64,000 nt of DNA, taken from NCBI GenBank assembly GCA_903862935.1, contig CAIOZY010000028.1, positions 1 to 64,000 on the forward strand, written 5' to 3'. A program made the position numbers and the translations under genes. Each line of letters opens with the position of its first letter. The first letter of the stretch is position 1. Positions 33,377 through 41,787 of this stretch are shown in pieces. The DNA comes from an uncultured Opitutaceae bacterium (lineage in GTDB: Bacteria; Verrucomicrobiota; Verrucomicrobiia; Opitutales; Opitutaceae). The notes beneath the pieces are model-generated. The model saw only the letters and a program-made list of their open reading frames with translations. It searched no databases and was not told the origin of the DNA.

Positions 33377-34060
33377 TCAGCCAGCCCGTTTCAGGACCTC
33401 GGGGAACCGGGTCGCCAGGACAGCGCGGGCGACGGCCAGGCCGTCCTGGCTCGGATGGAAGCGCTCGAAGGCCCGGTCCGGGTGCGGCATCATGCCGAAG
33501 ACGTTCCCCGTCTCGTTGCGGATCCCGGCGATGTCGTCCAGGGAGCCGTTGGGATTGGAGGCGTAGCGCAGGAGAACCTGCCGGTTGGCGCGCAGCCGGG
33601 CGAGCCCCTCCGGATCGATCCGGTAGTTGCCCTCTCCGTGCCCGATCGGCATGCGGATTGTTGGCCCCAGGGTCGCCGGGCCGAAGGACGGCGTGCTCGG
33701 TTCAACGGCGAGCTCGCACGTGAGGCACCGGTATTCGAGCGAGGAATTGCGGATCAGGGCCCCGGGCAGCAGGCCCGCCTCGCACAGGATCTGGAACCCG
33801 TTGCAGATTCCCAGGACAAGCCCACCCGCCGACGCGAAATCCCGGACGGCCCGCATGACGGGCGAGAACCGGGCAATCGCCCCGCACCTGAGGTAGTCGC
33901 CGTAGGAGAACCCCCCGGGCACGACCACCAGGTCGGCCGATCCGAGCCCGGTGTCCTTGTGCCAGACGTAGCGGGCCGGGACCTTAAGTCCGCTGGCGAA
34001 TAGATGGAGAGCGTCCTGGTCGCAGTTGGATCCCGGGAACTGCAGGACGGCTACGTTCAT
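33377..34060 (-). CDS. purQ: phosphoribosylformylglycinamidine synthase, glutaminase subunit
   Basis: 227 residues from the ATG at 34060. The class I glutamine amidotransferase motifs are [23 protein letters not shown] and [22 protein letters not shown] (nucleophile Cys in GICNGFQ), with His and Glu in [11 protein letters not shown]. It supplies ammonia to PurL. The start overlaps purS by 4 bp (ATGA). The longer upstream frame adds 19 residues that lie within purS and is rejected. Confidence 0.92.
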   Translation of the reverse strand: MNVAVLQFPGSNCDQDALHLFASGLKVPARYVWHKDTGLGSADLVVVPGGFSYGDYLRCGAIARFSPVMRAVRDFASAGGLVLGICNGFQILCEAGLLPGALIRNSSLEYRCLTCELAVEPSTPSFGPATLGPTIRMPIGHGEGNYRIDPEGLARLRANRQVLLRYASNPNGSLDDIAGIRNETGNVFGMMPHPDRAFERFHPSQDGLAVARAVLATRFPEVLKRAG

Positions 34061-34299
34061 CGCCCGATCTCGCAGCGGAAGTCCTCGATCACGGGGTTGC
34101 TGAGCAGGTCGCGGCACACCTGGTCGAGCCGGGCCCTCAGCTCCGGGGAGTCCGGCCCCTCGACATCGAGCTCGATCAGCTTGCCGATGCGCGCTCCCTT
34201 CAGACCCGGGAATCCGAGGCTCTCCAGGGCATGGCCGACCGCCGCTCCCTGCGGGTCGAGCACGTTTTTCTTCGGTGTGACAAAGACGGTGATCTTCAC
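34057..34299 (-). CDS. purS: phosphoribosylformylglycinamidine synthase, PurS subunit
   Basis: 80 residues. Motifs KITVFVTPKKNVLDPQGAAVGHALESLGF and IGKLIELDVEG match PurS, the small subunit bridging PurQ and small PurL. It lies 53 bp after xerD and overlaps purQ by 4 bp. Full length for the family. Confidence 0.92.
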   Translation of the reverse strand: MKITVFVTPKKNVLDPQGAAVGHALESLGFPGLKGARIGKLIELDVEGPDSPELRARLDQVCRDLLSNPVIEDFRCEIGR

Positions 34300-34352
34300 G
34301 GGCCGTTAAAGCGAAACGATGACGCCGTGAAACGCAAAGCGGTCAAGGGTAT

Positions 34353-35294
34353 TCAGCCCCGATTGCGCGGATGATAGCGGGCGTGATGCTCGAGAAGCCT
34401 TGCGGGCTCTACTGCGGTGTAAATCTGGGTCGTCGAAATGCTCGCGTGCCCGAGCATCTCCTGGATCGCCCTTAAGTCGGCCCCTCCCCCGAGCAAATGG
34501 GTTGCGAAACAGTGCCGGAGTAGATGGGGCTTCACCGGTTTGGTTATCCCGGCGCGCCGGGCGTAGGCGCGGACAATCATCCAGAGCCTCACCCGGGAAA
34601 GGGAGGTCCCGCGGTTGCTCAGGAAGAGCTGGCTGCCCGTCCTGGGCTTGACCAGGTGGGGCCGGCCCGAGGCGAGGTAGGACGTGAGGGCGTCGCGGGC
34701 CCGGCCTCCCACCGGGACAATCCGCTCCTTGGAACCCTTTCCGAAGACCCTCAGATAGCCGCCCTCTAGGTCGAGCTGCTGCAGCGTGAGCTGCGCCACC
34801 TCGGAAACGCGCAACCCGCTCGAATAGAACACTTCGAGGATCGCCCGGTCGCGAAGCGCGGCGGGCGAGGCCCCGGTCGGAGCGGACAGAAGACGGCCAA
34901 CTTCCTCCGGGGTGAGGGTTCCGGGAAGGCGCCGGACCAGCTTTGGCCCGGACAGGAGCGCCGAAAAGTCGTCCTTGCGCAGGCCCTCGCGGACGAGGAA
35001 CCGGGCGAAGGCCCTGAGGGCCGCGAGTTTGCGCGCGAGGCTCGCCGGGGCGAATCCCCTGCCTAGGCTTCCGATCCACTCCCCCGCGGTTTGGGCCGGG
35101 GCGGCCCGCCAGTCGGCGACCCCGCTCCGCGACAGAAACGCCGAGGCCTGGTCGAGGTCGCGCTGGTAGGCCTCCCTCGTGTGACGGGAAAGCCCGCGCT
35201 CGAGCTCCAAAAAGGCGATGAACCGGTCCACGTCCCCGGCGAAGCGGCCCGGCGCGCGGCTGCCCGCTAAGCGCTTGGGAACGGGGCGTCTCAT
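34353..35294 (-). CDS. xerD: XerD/XerC-type tyrosine recombinase
   Basis: 313 residues. The SAM-like N-terminal domain (FLELERGLSRHTREAYQRDLD) precedes a catalytic domain with Arg162 (SSGLRVSEV), Lys186 (GKGSKER), His257 and Arg260 (HLLRHCFATHLL), His283 (LGHASISTTQ) and nucleophile Tyr292. It resolves chromosome dimers at dif with a partner recombinase; a single XerD-like gene is visible, so its partner may lie elsewhere. It sits between infA and purS with close spacing, an uncommon position for a xer gene. Confidence 0.88.
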   Translation of the reverse strand: MRRPVPKRLAGSRAPGRFAGDVDRFIAFLELERGLSRHTREAYQRDLDQASAFLSRSGVADWRAAPAQTAGEWIGSLGRGFAPASLARKLAALRAFARFLVREGLRKDDFSALLSGPKLVRRLPGTLTPEEVGRLLSAPTGASPAALRDRAILEVFYSSGLRVSEVAQLTLQQLDLEGGYLRVFGKGSKERIVPVGGRARDALTSYLASGRPHLVKPRTGSQLFLSNRGTSLSRVRLWMIVRAYARRAGITKPVKPHLLRHCFATHLLGGGADLRAIQEMLGHASISTTQIYTAVEPARLLEHHARYHPRNRG

Positions 35295-35322
35295 GGAGGG
35301 GGAGACGCGGGCTTCAGGGCGG

Positions 35323-35583
35323 TCAGTACCGCCGGCGCATCGGCGGCGGCGCCATCGGGTTGGTTTCCTTCATCCGGAAGGTGATGCGCGCCTTCTCCAA
35401 GTCGTAGGGGCTCATTTCCATCTTCACCGTGTCGCCCGCGGCGATCTTGATGAAGTTCTTCCGGAGCTTGCCCGAGATGTGGGCCAGGACCACGTGGCCG
35501 TTGGCCAGCCTCACCTTGAACATCGTGCCTGGAAGGACGACCACCACCTTGCCCTCAACCTCTATGGAATTGCCGTCAGCCAT
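35323..35583 (-). CDS. infA: translation initiation factor IF-1 with C-terminal tail
   Basis: 86 residues. The OB-fold core ([64 protein letters not shown]) is complete. E. coli IF-1 is 72 residues; here about 14 more follow ([14 protein letters not shown]), Pro/Arg-rich. It starts the minus-strand infA-xerD-pur run, 28 bp before xerD. An about 150-bp gap separates it from the divergent tadA. Confidence 0.9.
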   Translation of the reverse strand: MADGNSIEVEGKVVVVLPGTMFKVRLANGHVVLAHISGKLRKNFIKIAAGDTVKMEMSPYDLEKARITFRMKETNPMAPPPMRRRY

Positions 35584-35739
35584 GGTGGGCCTGCAGGCTC
35601 GAGATTGAGGTGACGGTCATGGTGGTGTTGCTCAACCAGCAGAAAAGCCCCTTGTAAGGTGTAATTGGGGACGATAAGTCAAGAAAATCATGGAAGGCTC
35701 TAAACGGTAAGCGGCTAGAACGGTCGGCCCATAACGACG

Positions 35740-36255
35740 ATGCCTGAGGCAACCTGCCCCTTCGAAAAGCGCTTCCCCTCGCAGCTGTCCCGCGACGACG
35801 CGTTCTTCATGAGCGCCGCCTACAACCAGGCGATCGACGCCTGGCGCAAGGACGAAGTCCCCATAGGGGCGGTGATCGAGATGGGGGGGGAGATCGTGGC
35901 CTCGGCCCACAACGCGGTCGAGGGCTCGCACGACCCGACCGCGCATGCGGAGATGCTCGCCCTGACCCAGGCCGCGGCGAAGCTCGGGGACTGGAGGCTG
36001 GAGGGGGCGACCGTGTACGTCACCAAGGAGCCCTGCCCGATGTGCTCGGGGGCGATGGTGATGTCCCGGGTCAAGCGCGTCTGCTACGCCGTCCCTGACC
36101 CGAAGATGGGGTGCCTCGGCGGGGCGATGGACCTAAACGGGCTGCCGCGGGCAAACCACCGCCTGGAGATCACCGCGGGCGGGGTCCTCGAGGCCGAGTG
36201 CCGGGAGCTCCTTCAGGGGTTCTTCCGCACCAAGCGCAAGGAAGAGGAAATTTGA
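35740..36255 (+). CDS. tadA: tRNA-specific adenosine deaminase (TadA type)
   Basis: 171 residues. The zinc deaminase motifs are [11 protein letters not shown] (His with catalytic Glu) and [15 protein letters not shown] (two Cys ligands). An N-terminal [22 protein letters not shown] and the [10 protein letters not shown] region fit the tRNA A34-to-I34 enzyme. Guanine deaminase is a relative, but the HAE/PCPMC spacing favours TadA. It lies divergent from infA and 73 bp before sodA. Confidence 0.85.
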   Translation: MPEATCPFEKRFPSQLSRDDAFFMSAAYNQAIDAWRKDEVPIGAVIEMGGEIVASAHNAVEGSHDPTAHAEMLALTQAAAKLGDWRLEGATVYVTKEPCPMCSGAMVMSRVKRVCYAVPDPKMGCLGGAMDLNGLPRANHRLEITAGGVLEAECRELLQGFFRTKRKEEEI

Positions 36256-36328
36256 CGTCCGCACCCGGTGGTGCGATTATTCCAATTCAGACACACTCCG
36301 AATCCTCACCCACAACAGACGACTTACC

Positions 36329-36961
36329 ATGGCCTACGAACTCCCCAAACTGCCCTACGCCTACACCGCGCTCGAGCCGCACTTCGACGCCCGAACGATG
36401 GAGATCCACCACTCGAAGCACCACCAGGCGTACGTCAACAACGCGAACAACTTCCTGAAGGACCTGCCGGCCCTGGCGGCCCTGCCCGTCAACGCCCTGA
36501 TCGCCGACCTGGGCAAGGTGCCCGACGCGGTCCGCACCGGCCTTCGCAACAACGCCGGGGGGCACAGCAATCATTCGTTTTTCTGGACGATCCTCGGAGC
36601 CGGCAAGGGCGGCGTCCCGACGGGCTCCCTGGGGGCCGCGATCCAGGCGTCCTTCGGCTCCTTTGACAAGTTCAAGGAGGAGTTTGCAAAGGCCGCCGCC
36701 GGCCGCTTCGGCTCCGGATGGGCCTGGCTCGTCGTCGCGGCCGACAAGAAGCTCGCCGTCGGATCGACCGCCAACCAGGACAGCCCGCTGATGGGCAAGG
36801 CCGTCGCCGGATTCGAGGGCAAGCCCGTCATCGGACTGGACGTTTGGGAGCACGCCTACTACCTGCACTACCAGAACCGCCGCCCGGACTACATCGCGGC
36901 CTGGTGGGCCGTGGTCAACTGGGACGCGGCCGAGGCGAACTACCGCGCCGCCCTGGCCTAG
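36329..36961 (+). CDS. sodA: superoxide dismutase, probably Mn type
   Basis: 210 residues of the Fe/Mn family. Metal ligands are His27 (MEIHHSKH), His82 ([10 protein letters not shown]), Asp171 and His175 (LDVWEHAYY). Gly at position 78 and Gln150 (ANQDSPL) place the outer-sphere glutamine as in Mn enzymes rather than at the Fe-type position. Cambialistic activity cannot be excluded. No signal peptide is present, so it is cytoplasmic. It lies alone between tadA and the convergent tolB. Confidence 0.9.
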   Translation: MAYELPKLPYAYTALEPHFDARTMEIHHSKHHQAYVNNANNFLKDLPALAALPVNALIADLGKVPDAVRTGLRNNAGGHSNHSFFWTILGAGKGGVPTGSLGAAIQASFGSFDKFKEEFAKAAAGRFGSGWAWLVVAADKKLAVGSTANQDSPLMGKAVAGFEGKPVIGLDVWEHAYYLHYQNRRPDYIAAWWAVVNWDAAEANYRAALA

Positions 36962-36980
36962 CGCCGGGAACCGCCTGCGC

Positions 36981-38168
36981 CTACGGGGCGCAGACGTTGG
37001 CCTGAAGCGCCGCGCCGAAGCTCGCCGGACTGACCGGCGTGCTTCGCCCCGTCTCCGTGTCGAGAATGCAGATGCGGTTGGTGGAGGCGCTGCGCGCCGT
37101 GTAGACTAGGTGCCGCCCGTCGGGCAGCCAGCTAGGCTCCACGCCGTCGAAGGGGGCCTTGGAGACCTGCTCGCTCTCGCCCTTGGAGAAGTCGTAGACG
37201 GCGATCTGGAATCGGCCGCCGACGCGGATCGTGAAGGCGATCTTGCCGGAGTTTGCGCGGCTCCAGTCGGGCTCGGCGCAGTAGGTGCTGATCGCGCTCG
37301 AGGTGATGCGGCGGGCGGGCCCTCCGGACGAACCCATGACGTAGAGTTGGGGGCCCGGCTCCTGGGCAAAGACCAGGCGCGAGCCGTCCGGGGAGAAGCA
37401 CGGGGATGACTTGGCGGAGTCTGAGCGCGTCAGGCGGGTCAGACCGCGGCCCTGGGCGTCGCTCACCCAGACCTCGGTCGAGCCGCTGCCGGTGAGTACC
37501 ATGGCGACGCGCCGGCCGTCGGGGCTGAAGCGGGCGCTCATGTTCGTCCCCTTGAAGCTCTCAAAGGTCGTGCGCTGGTAGGTCGCCAGGTCGATCAGAA
37601 AGATGTCGGGGAATCCGTGCACATAGCTTGTGTAGAGGACCTTTCTGCCGTCGGGGGACCAGCGTGGCATCAGGGCGTCGGCCCGGTCGGAGGTGATCCG
37701 GCGGATCTCGCCGAAGAACAGGTCGCTCGTGCACACCTCGGAGGACCCGGTCGATTTTCCGATGAAGACAAGCTTCGAGGCGAAATACCCCTTAAGGCCC
37801 ATCCCGTTCGTCTTTTCGACTGCGAAATCGGCGGCGCGGAAGAGCGCGTTTCGCTCGCTCGTGCCGGTGGCGACCTCCGATGCGATCGGGCCGCCGCCCC
37901 CGCCCTTCGAGACGTCGACTTTGACCTGGAAGCGGCCGGCCTGCGTGAATCGGATGTCGTAGGCGTAGCCGCTCGCCTGCAGGCGGTAGCGCCCGTGGCT
38001 CGAGAAGGCCTGGAGGGCGAGGTTGTTCAGTTCCGGCGAGTCGGCGGAGACGCGCACGGGGACGGTCTTGCTGTTGACGATGACCTCGACCGAGCCGATG
38101 TCGCGCTGGGCGAAGGCCGGGGCGGCCACGGGAAGGAGGGCGAGGAGCAGGCGCAGGAGTCTGGGCAT
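36981..38168 (-). CDS. tolB: TolB-like periplasmic beta-propeller protein
   Basis: 395 residues with a signal peptide (MPRLLRLLLALLPVAAPAFA). The N-terminal domain is followed by repeated propeller blades with the WSPDGRKVLYTS, FSPDGRRVAM, FSPDGSRLVFA and WLPDGRHLVYT motifs. It resembles TolB, which works with Pal and the TolQRA system to hold the envelope together; no tolQRA or pal genes lie here. It converges with sodA with only 19 bp between them and diverges from mrp. Confidence 0.82.
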   Translation of the reverse strand: MPRLLRLLLALLPVAAPAFAQRDIGSVEVIVNSKTVPVRVSADSPELNNLALQAFSSHGRYRLQASGYAYDIRFTQAGRFQVKVDVSKGGGGGPIASEVATGTSERNALFRAADFAVEKTNGMGLKGYFASKLVFIGKSTGSSEVCTSDLFFGEIRRITSDRADALMPRWSPDGRKVLYTSYVHGFPDIFLIDLATYQRTTFESFKGTNMSARFSPDGRRVAMVLTGSGSTEVWVSDAQGRGLTRLTRSDSAKSSPCFSPDGSRLVFAQEPGPQLYVMGSSGGPARRITSSAISTYCAEPDWSRANSGKIAFTIRVGGRFQIAVYDFSKGESEQVSKAPFDGVEPSWLPDGRHLVYTARSASTNRICILDTETGRSTPVSPASFGAALQANVCAP

Positions 38169-38270
38169 GGGCGGAAAGGAGGAAGGATTCAGTGATTTGT
38201 ATTTGCGCGCGGGCGCCGCTTAACAACTCTTATTTATTCCAAAGTTCCACACGACCCTACCCATCACACC

Positions 38271-39365
38271 GTGACCGACAACGAAATCAAGGAGCACCTC
38301 AGGCAGGTCAAGTACCCCGGCTTCAGCCGGGACATCGTCTCGTTCGGCCTGGTCCGATCGGCCTCCTTCAAGGACGGGACCGCTCACGTCGAGCTGGCCC
38401 TGACGACCAACGACCCCAAGGTGCCCCTGGCCCTCCGGGGCGAGGTCGACAGGTGCCTGCGGGCTATTCCCGGGGTCACCCGCGCGGTGATCGACGTCGC
38501 CGTGCAGCCGGTCAAGGGGCCGGCCCCGGGAGGCAACCTGCCCGGCTCGGGCTCCGCCCCCCAGGGGATCCTCCATTCGGTTGCGATCGGCTCCGGCAAG
38601 GGAGGGGTCGGGAAGACCACCTTCGCCGTGAACTTAAGCTGCTCCCTAGCGCAGGTGCTCACGGCCCGCGGCCGGCCCGGCCGGGTGGGGCTTCTGGACT
38701 GCGACATCTATGGGCCGAGCGTGCCCCTCATGATGGGGCTGCACGGCCGCCCCGAGATCGAGGGGGACGGCCCCGACGCCGTCCTGATCCCCATGGAGAA
38801 GTACGGGGTCCGGGTCATGAGCATGGGGTTTCTGGTCGATGACGACACGCCGGTCGTCTGGCGCGGCCCCATGATCATGAAGACGATCCAGCAGTTCATC
38901 CAGAATGTGCGCTGGGGCGACCTGGACGTCCTGGTGGTCGACCTTCCGCCCGGGACCGGCGATGCGCAGCTTTCGCTCGTCCAGACCCTGCCCCTCGACG
39001 GGGCGATCCTCGTCACCACGCCCCAGCCTGCGGCCTCGAACGTGGCCCGCAAGGGCGGGCTCATGTTCCAGAAGGTCAACGTCCCGATTCTCGGTGTTGC
39101 GGAGAACATGAGTGCCTTCGTCGATCCGGCCGGCAACCGACACGCCCTGTTCGGCGAAGGCGGCGGGCTCGCGATCGCCGAGCGGCTCGAGACGACGCTC
39201 CTCGGCCAGGTGCCGCTCCTGCCCGGGATCCGGGAGGGGGGAGACACGGGGGTCCCGGTCGTCGTCAGCGACCCCAAGGGGCCGGCCGCGGGGGTCTTCC
39301 GCGGGATGGCCGAGTCGCTTCTCGCCCGCCTGGAGAAACCGCGCCCGGCAGCTGGCGGCGCCTAA
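38271..39365 (+). CDS. mrp: Mrp/ApbC-type Fe-S cluster carrier ATPase
   Basis: 364 residues. An N-terminal MIP18/DUF59-like domain is followed by a P-loop NTPase with the deviant Walker A GSGKGGVGKTT. Further motifs are LLDCDIYGPSVP, VDLPPGTGDAQLSL and VAENMSAFVD. The CxxC cysteines of NBP35-type carriers are absent near the C-terminus (NMSAF occupies that region). The start is GTG at 38271. It divides Fe-S clusters among apoproteins in the cytoplasm. It is transcribed away from tolB and followed by a small conserved gene. Confidence 0.87.
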   Translation: MTDNEIKEHLRQVKYPGFSRDIVSFGLVRSASFKDGTAHVELALTTNDPKVPLALRGEVDRCLRAIPGVTRAVIDVAVQPVKGPAPGGNLPGSGSAPQGILHSVAIGSGKGGVGKTTFAVNLSCSLAQVLTARGRPGRVGLLDCDIYGPSVPLMMGLHGRPEIEGDGPDAVLIPMEKYGVRVMSMGFLVDDDTPVVWRGPMIMKTIQQFIQNVRWGDLDVLVVDLPPGTGDAQLSLVQTLPLDGAILVTTPQPAASNVARKGGLMFQKVNVPILGVAENMSAFVDPAGNRHALFGEGGGLAIAERLETTLLGQVPLLPGIREGGDTGVPVVVSDPKGPAAGVFRGMAESLLARLEKPRPAAGGA

Positions 39366-39437
39366 CGTTACGTTCCGGTCAAATTGCCGTTGTTGACAGC
39401 CCCCCGCGCATCGTTCTCTCATGGGGGCGTCCGCGGC

Positions 39438-39692
39438 ATGCCACCTACTCTAAAAGAACCTGCTCCGCCTTCACAGGAGTTCGTGAAGCAGTCGAGCCTG
39501 TACCAAGAGTTTCTCGCGGAGCGCGAGGAGATCCTCAAGCACAAGTGGCTGGAGTCAGAGCGCCTGGGCTACGATATCGGCTTCGAGCGGGCGCTCCTGG
39601 ACTGGATCCGCAAGCACCGCGAAGGGTGGCGCGCTGCCCGCAGGCAGCAGCTTTCCCACCAGCAGTCGGGCGCGGCAGAGCCGCGCTCCTGA
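39438..39692 (+). CDS. small conserved-type hypothetical protein
   Basis: 84 residues from the ATG at 39438. It is helical and charged (QEFLAEREEILKHKWLESERLGYDIGFERALLDWIRKHREGWRAARRQQ), with an aromatic and basic-rich C-terminal half. No named domain was recognised. The longer frame from 39384 adds 18 residues that do not look structured. It follows mrp by 72 bp and ends just before a bidirectional terminator. Confidence 0.6.
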   Translation: MPPTLKEPAPPSQEFVKQSSLYQEFLAEREEILKHKWLESERLGYDIGFERALLDWIRKHREGWRAARRQQLSHQQSGAAEPRS

Positions 39693-39698
39693 AGAAAC

Positions 39699-39715
39699 AG
39701 GGCCTAAACGGCCCT
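39699..39715. terminator. bidirectional hairpin between convergent genes
   Basis: AGGGCC-TAAAC-GGCCCT is a perfect 6-bp stem with a 5-nt loop, 7 bp after the plus-strand stop at 39692 and overlapping the rpmG stop codon on the other strand. No long T-tract follows. Confidence 0.55.
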
Positions 39716-39878
39716 ACTTGATCTCCTTGTGGACGGTGTGGCGCCGCAGGTGCGGGTTGTACTTCTTCTTGGAAATACGCTCCGTGACCGTCTTCTTGTT
39801 GCGAAACGTGAGGTAGCGGGAGACCTGTTTGCCTTCCTTCTTAGCCTCGGTGCATTCCAGGGTGACAAGTTCTTGCAT
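39714..39878 (-). CDS. rpmG: 50S ribosomal protein L33
   Basis: 54 residues, too short for many gene finders. The translation [20 protein letters not shown] continues with [34 protein letters not shown]. The zinc CxxC pairs of C-plus L33 are absent (one Cys only), so it is the zinc-independent form. It is transcribed toward the convergent hairpin at 39699-39715. Confidence 0.92.
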   Translation of the reverse strand: MQELVTLECTEAKKEGKQVSRYLTFRNKKTVTERISKKKYNPHLRRHTVHKEIK

Positions 39879-39952
39879 GGTGTTTAAAGGGTGAAGGGGT
39901 CAAACGAAGGCTAAGGCGGGCCCGGTTTGCAACCTGAAAAGGCCCGGGGGGC

Positions 39953-41299
39953 CTAGCGGCGCTTCTCCGTGAGCGGCAGCATCACCCCGCGCCGGAAGAG
40001 CGTCACCTGGCCGGTGCTTGAGGAAACAACGATCGAAATGCAGTCGGCCGCCACGCTCACCGCGGCCGCTGCGGCGTGGCGGCTGCCCAGCCCGCTCGGC
40101 AGGTTGTGGTCGCTGTCGGTCGTCGCCTGGACGAGGCTCCCGGCAGACTCCACCACCCCGTCGCCCCGGATCACGAAGGCCCCGTCGATCGACGAGAACT
40201 CCTTGACCGTCTCGTCCATGAAGGGGTTGAGGATGTTGCGGTCCTCCTCCTTGTACCCGTGGAAGGGATTGAGGACCAGGGGCTTGGTCAGGGTCGTGAC
40301 CTTGTCGGTGTCGCCGACCACGAACAGGCACCCCACCGGGCGCCCCTCGCGCCCCTCAACGCCGAGCTCGGTGGCCACCGCGATCACCCGCTCGAGGACC
40401 TCGGGCTTCACGTCGGCGGGCAGCAGGTCCGCCGTAGAGCCGGTCAGCAGGGTCTGGAACTCGCGCTCGATGTCGACGACGATCAGCGTGTCGAACTGGT
40501 TGCTCCCGGTGGTGCCGCCGATGCAGCAGACCCGGTCGTTGAAGGCGATCACCCCGCGGGTGAGGGCGACGAGAATCGCGCTGCGCAGTTGGGCCATGCG
40601 CTGGCTGGAGAAGGACCGGACCTGGATCGTGTCGGCGAAGGCGTCCTTGTCCTCGCTCGGCTCGATGGGGTTTCGGGTGACGAGGATCGTCTTCAGCCGG
40701 GACTGCAGGGCCTCCCGCTCGATCCCGCCGATGAAGGTGTCGCCGAAGACCATCATGACCCGGCACGCCGCCCCGCGGGCGACCCGCTCGGCCTCGCGGA
40801 GCATCAGCCGGTTGATGCGGTTCTGCTGGGCCTGGACGGGCCGGATCCCGCCGAAACCGCCGACCAGACGCTCGAAGAGGCTGTCCAGGTCGGGCGCGTT
40901 GATCAGGCTCTCCACGAGCTCGGGCTCGCGCACCTGCCGGGCGATGGAGGCCAGGACCTGCAGGTAGTCGCGGGCCTTCTCACCGGCGATCAGCATCACG
41001 ATCAGGTGGACCCGCTCGTCTGCGATCGCGCCGTCGTGCCGGATCCCGGCCCGGCTGCGCCCGATCGCCAGGACATAGCGCCGGCTCATCTTGACCCGGA
41101 CGTGGGGGAGGGCGACCCCGAACCCCAGGTAGGTCGTCATCGTGCTCTCGCGGGCGAGCAGGCCCTTGAGGAGTGCCTCAGGCTTCAGGTCGGGAAACTT
41201 TCCGACAGAGACCCGGACGAGCTCGTCCAAGGCGCCCTCCAAGTCGGCGCTGCGCAGGTCGACGATCCGGCTACGGGCGATTATCTTGTCTAGCCTCAT
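39953..41299 (-). CDS. PTS EIIA / PK_C-like / diadenylate cyclase (DAC) fusion, c-di-AMP synthase
   Basis: 448 residues in three parts. Residues 1-150 form a PTS EIIA type 2 domain, with the likely phosphoacceptor His66 in GVALPHVRV. Residues about 155-290 resemble the pyruvate-kinase C-terminal (PK_C) module found in CdaZ-type cyclases. Residues about 310-445 are a DAC domain, with the DGA motif at 372-374 (IDGAFVIRGDGVV) and GSRHAAAAAVS (Arg407, His408), where the usual RHR is RHA. This would join phosphotransfer or nitrogen/sugar sensing to c-di-AMP synthesis. No membrane segments are seen, so it is cytoplasmic. It lies upstream of rpmG and downstream of nuoA. Confidence 0.8.
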   Translation of the reverse strand: MRLDKIIARSRIVDLRSADLEGALDELVRVSVGKFPDLKPEALLKGLLARESTMTTYLGFGVALPHVRVKMSRRYVLAIGRSRAGIRHDGAIADERVHLIVMLIAGEKARDYLQVLASIARQVREPELVESLINAPDLDSLFERLVGGFGGIRPVQAQQNRINRLMLREAERVARGAACRVMMVFGDTFIGGIEREALQSRLKTILVTRNPIEPSEDKDAFADTIQVRSFSSQRMAQLRSAILVALTRGVIAFNDRVCCIGGTTGSNQFDTLIVVDIEREFQTLLTGSTADLLPADVKPEVLERVIAVATELGVEGREGRPVGCLFVVGDTDKVTTLTKPLVLNPFHGYKEEDRNILNPFMDETVKEFSSIDGAFVIRGDGVVESAGSLVQATTDSDHNLPSGLGSRHAAAAAVSVAADCISIVVSSSTGQVTLFRRGVMLPLTEKRR

Positions 41300-41339
41300 G
41301 GCCGGTTCCTAGGGGGGTTGGGGGACCCGGGGGTGGTCC

Positions 41340-41714
41340 TCACCTCTCCCATTCGAGGGCGCCCTTCTTGACCTCGTAAATCAGGCCCAGCACCAGGATG
41401 CCGAGGAAGAACAGGAGCGGGCCGAGGATCGCGATGTGGTTGGCGAGGAACTCGCGGTAGACAACGGCCGACGGAATCAGGATCACGACCTCGAGGTCGA
41501 ACAGCATGAACAACAGCGCCGTCACAAAGAACTTGATCGGGAAGCGGACCGGGGCCGGGCCGCTCGACGCGATTCCGCACTCGTAGGGGGAGTCCTTGAT
41601 CGGCGTGCGCTTCGCCCGCTGGCCGAGCAGCGCGTGCGCACCGATGACCGCACCCGTGATGACCAGGGCGAGCACGGCTTGGACGAGGAAAGGCAGGTAG
41701 GAGGAGGTCGTCAT
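41340..41714 (-). CDS. nuoA: NADH-quinone oxidoreductase subunit A
   Basis: 124 residues with three membrane helices. The motif SPYECGIASSGPAPVRFPIKFFVTALLFMLFDLEVVILIP is the NuoA signature. It is one of the small membrane subunits of respiratory complex I. No other nuo gene is in the window; it stands 40 bp upstream of the cyclase fusion gene. Since nuoA normally leads an operon, the remaining subunits must be elsewhere. Confidence 0.92.
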   Translation of the reverse strand: MTTSSYLPFLVQAVLALVITGAVIGAHALLGQRAKRTPIKDSPYECGIASSGPAPVRFPIKFFVTALLFMLFDLEVVILIPSAVVYREFLANHIAILGPLLFFLGILVLGLIYEVKKGALEWER

Positions 41715-41787
41715 GCCTGGGCCAAAAATGGCCCCGGAGCCTCACCGGACACAAGCGGGAATTTGCTCCCCCACTCCCCGGGGTCGG

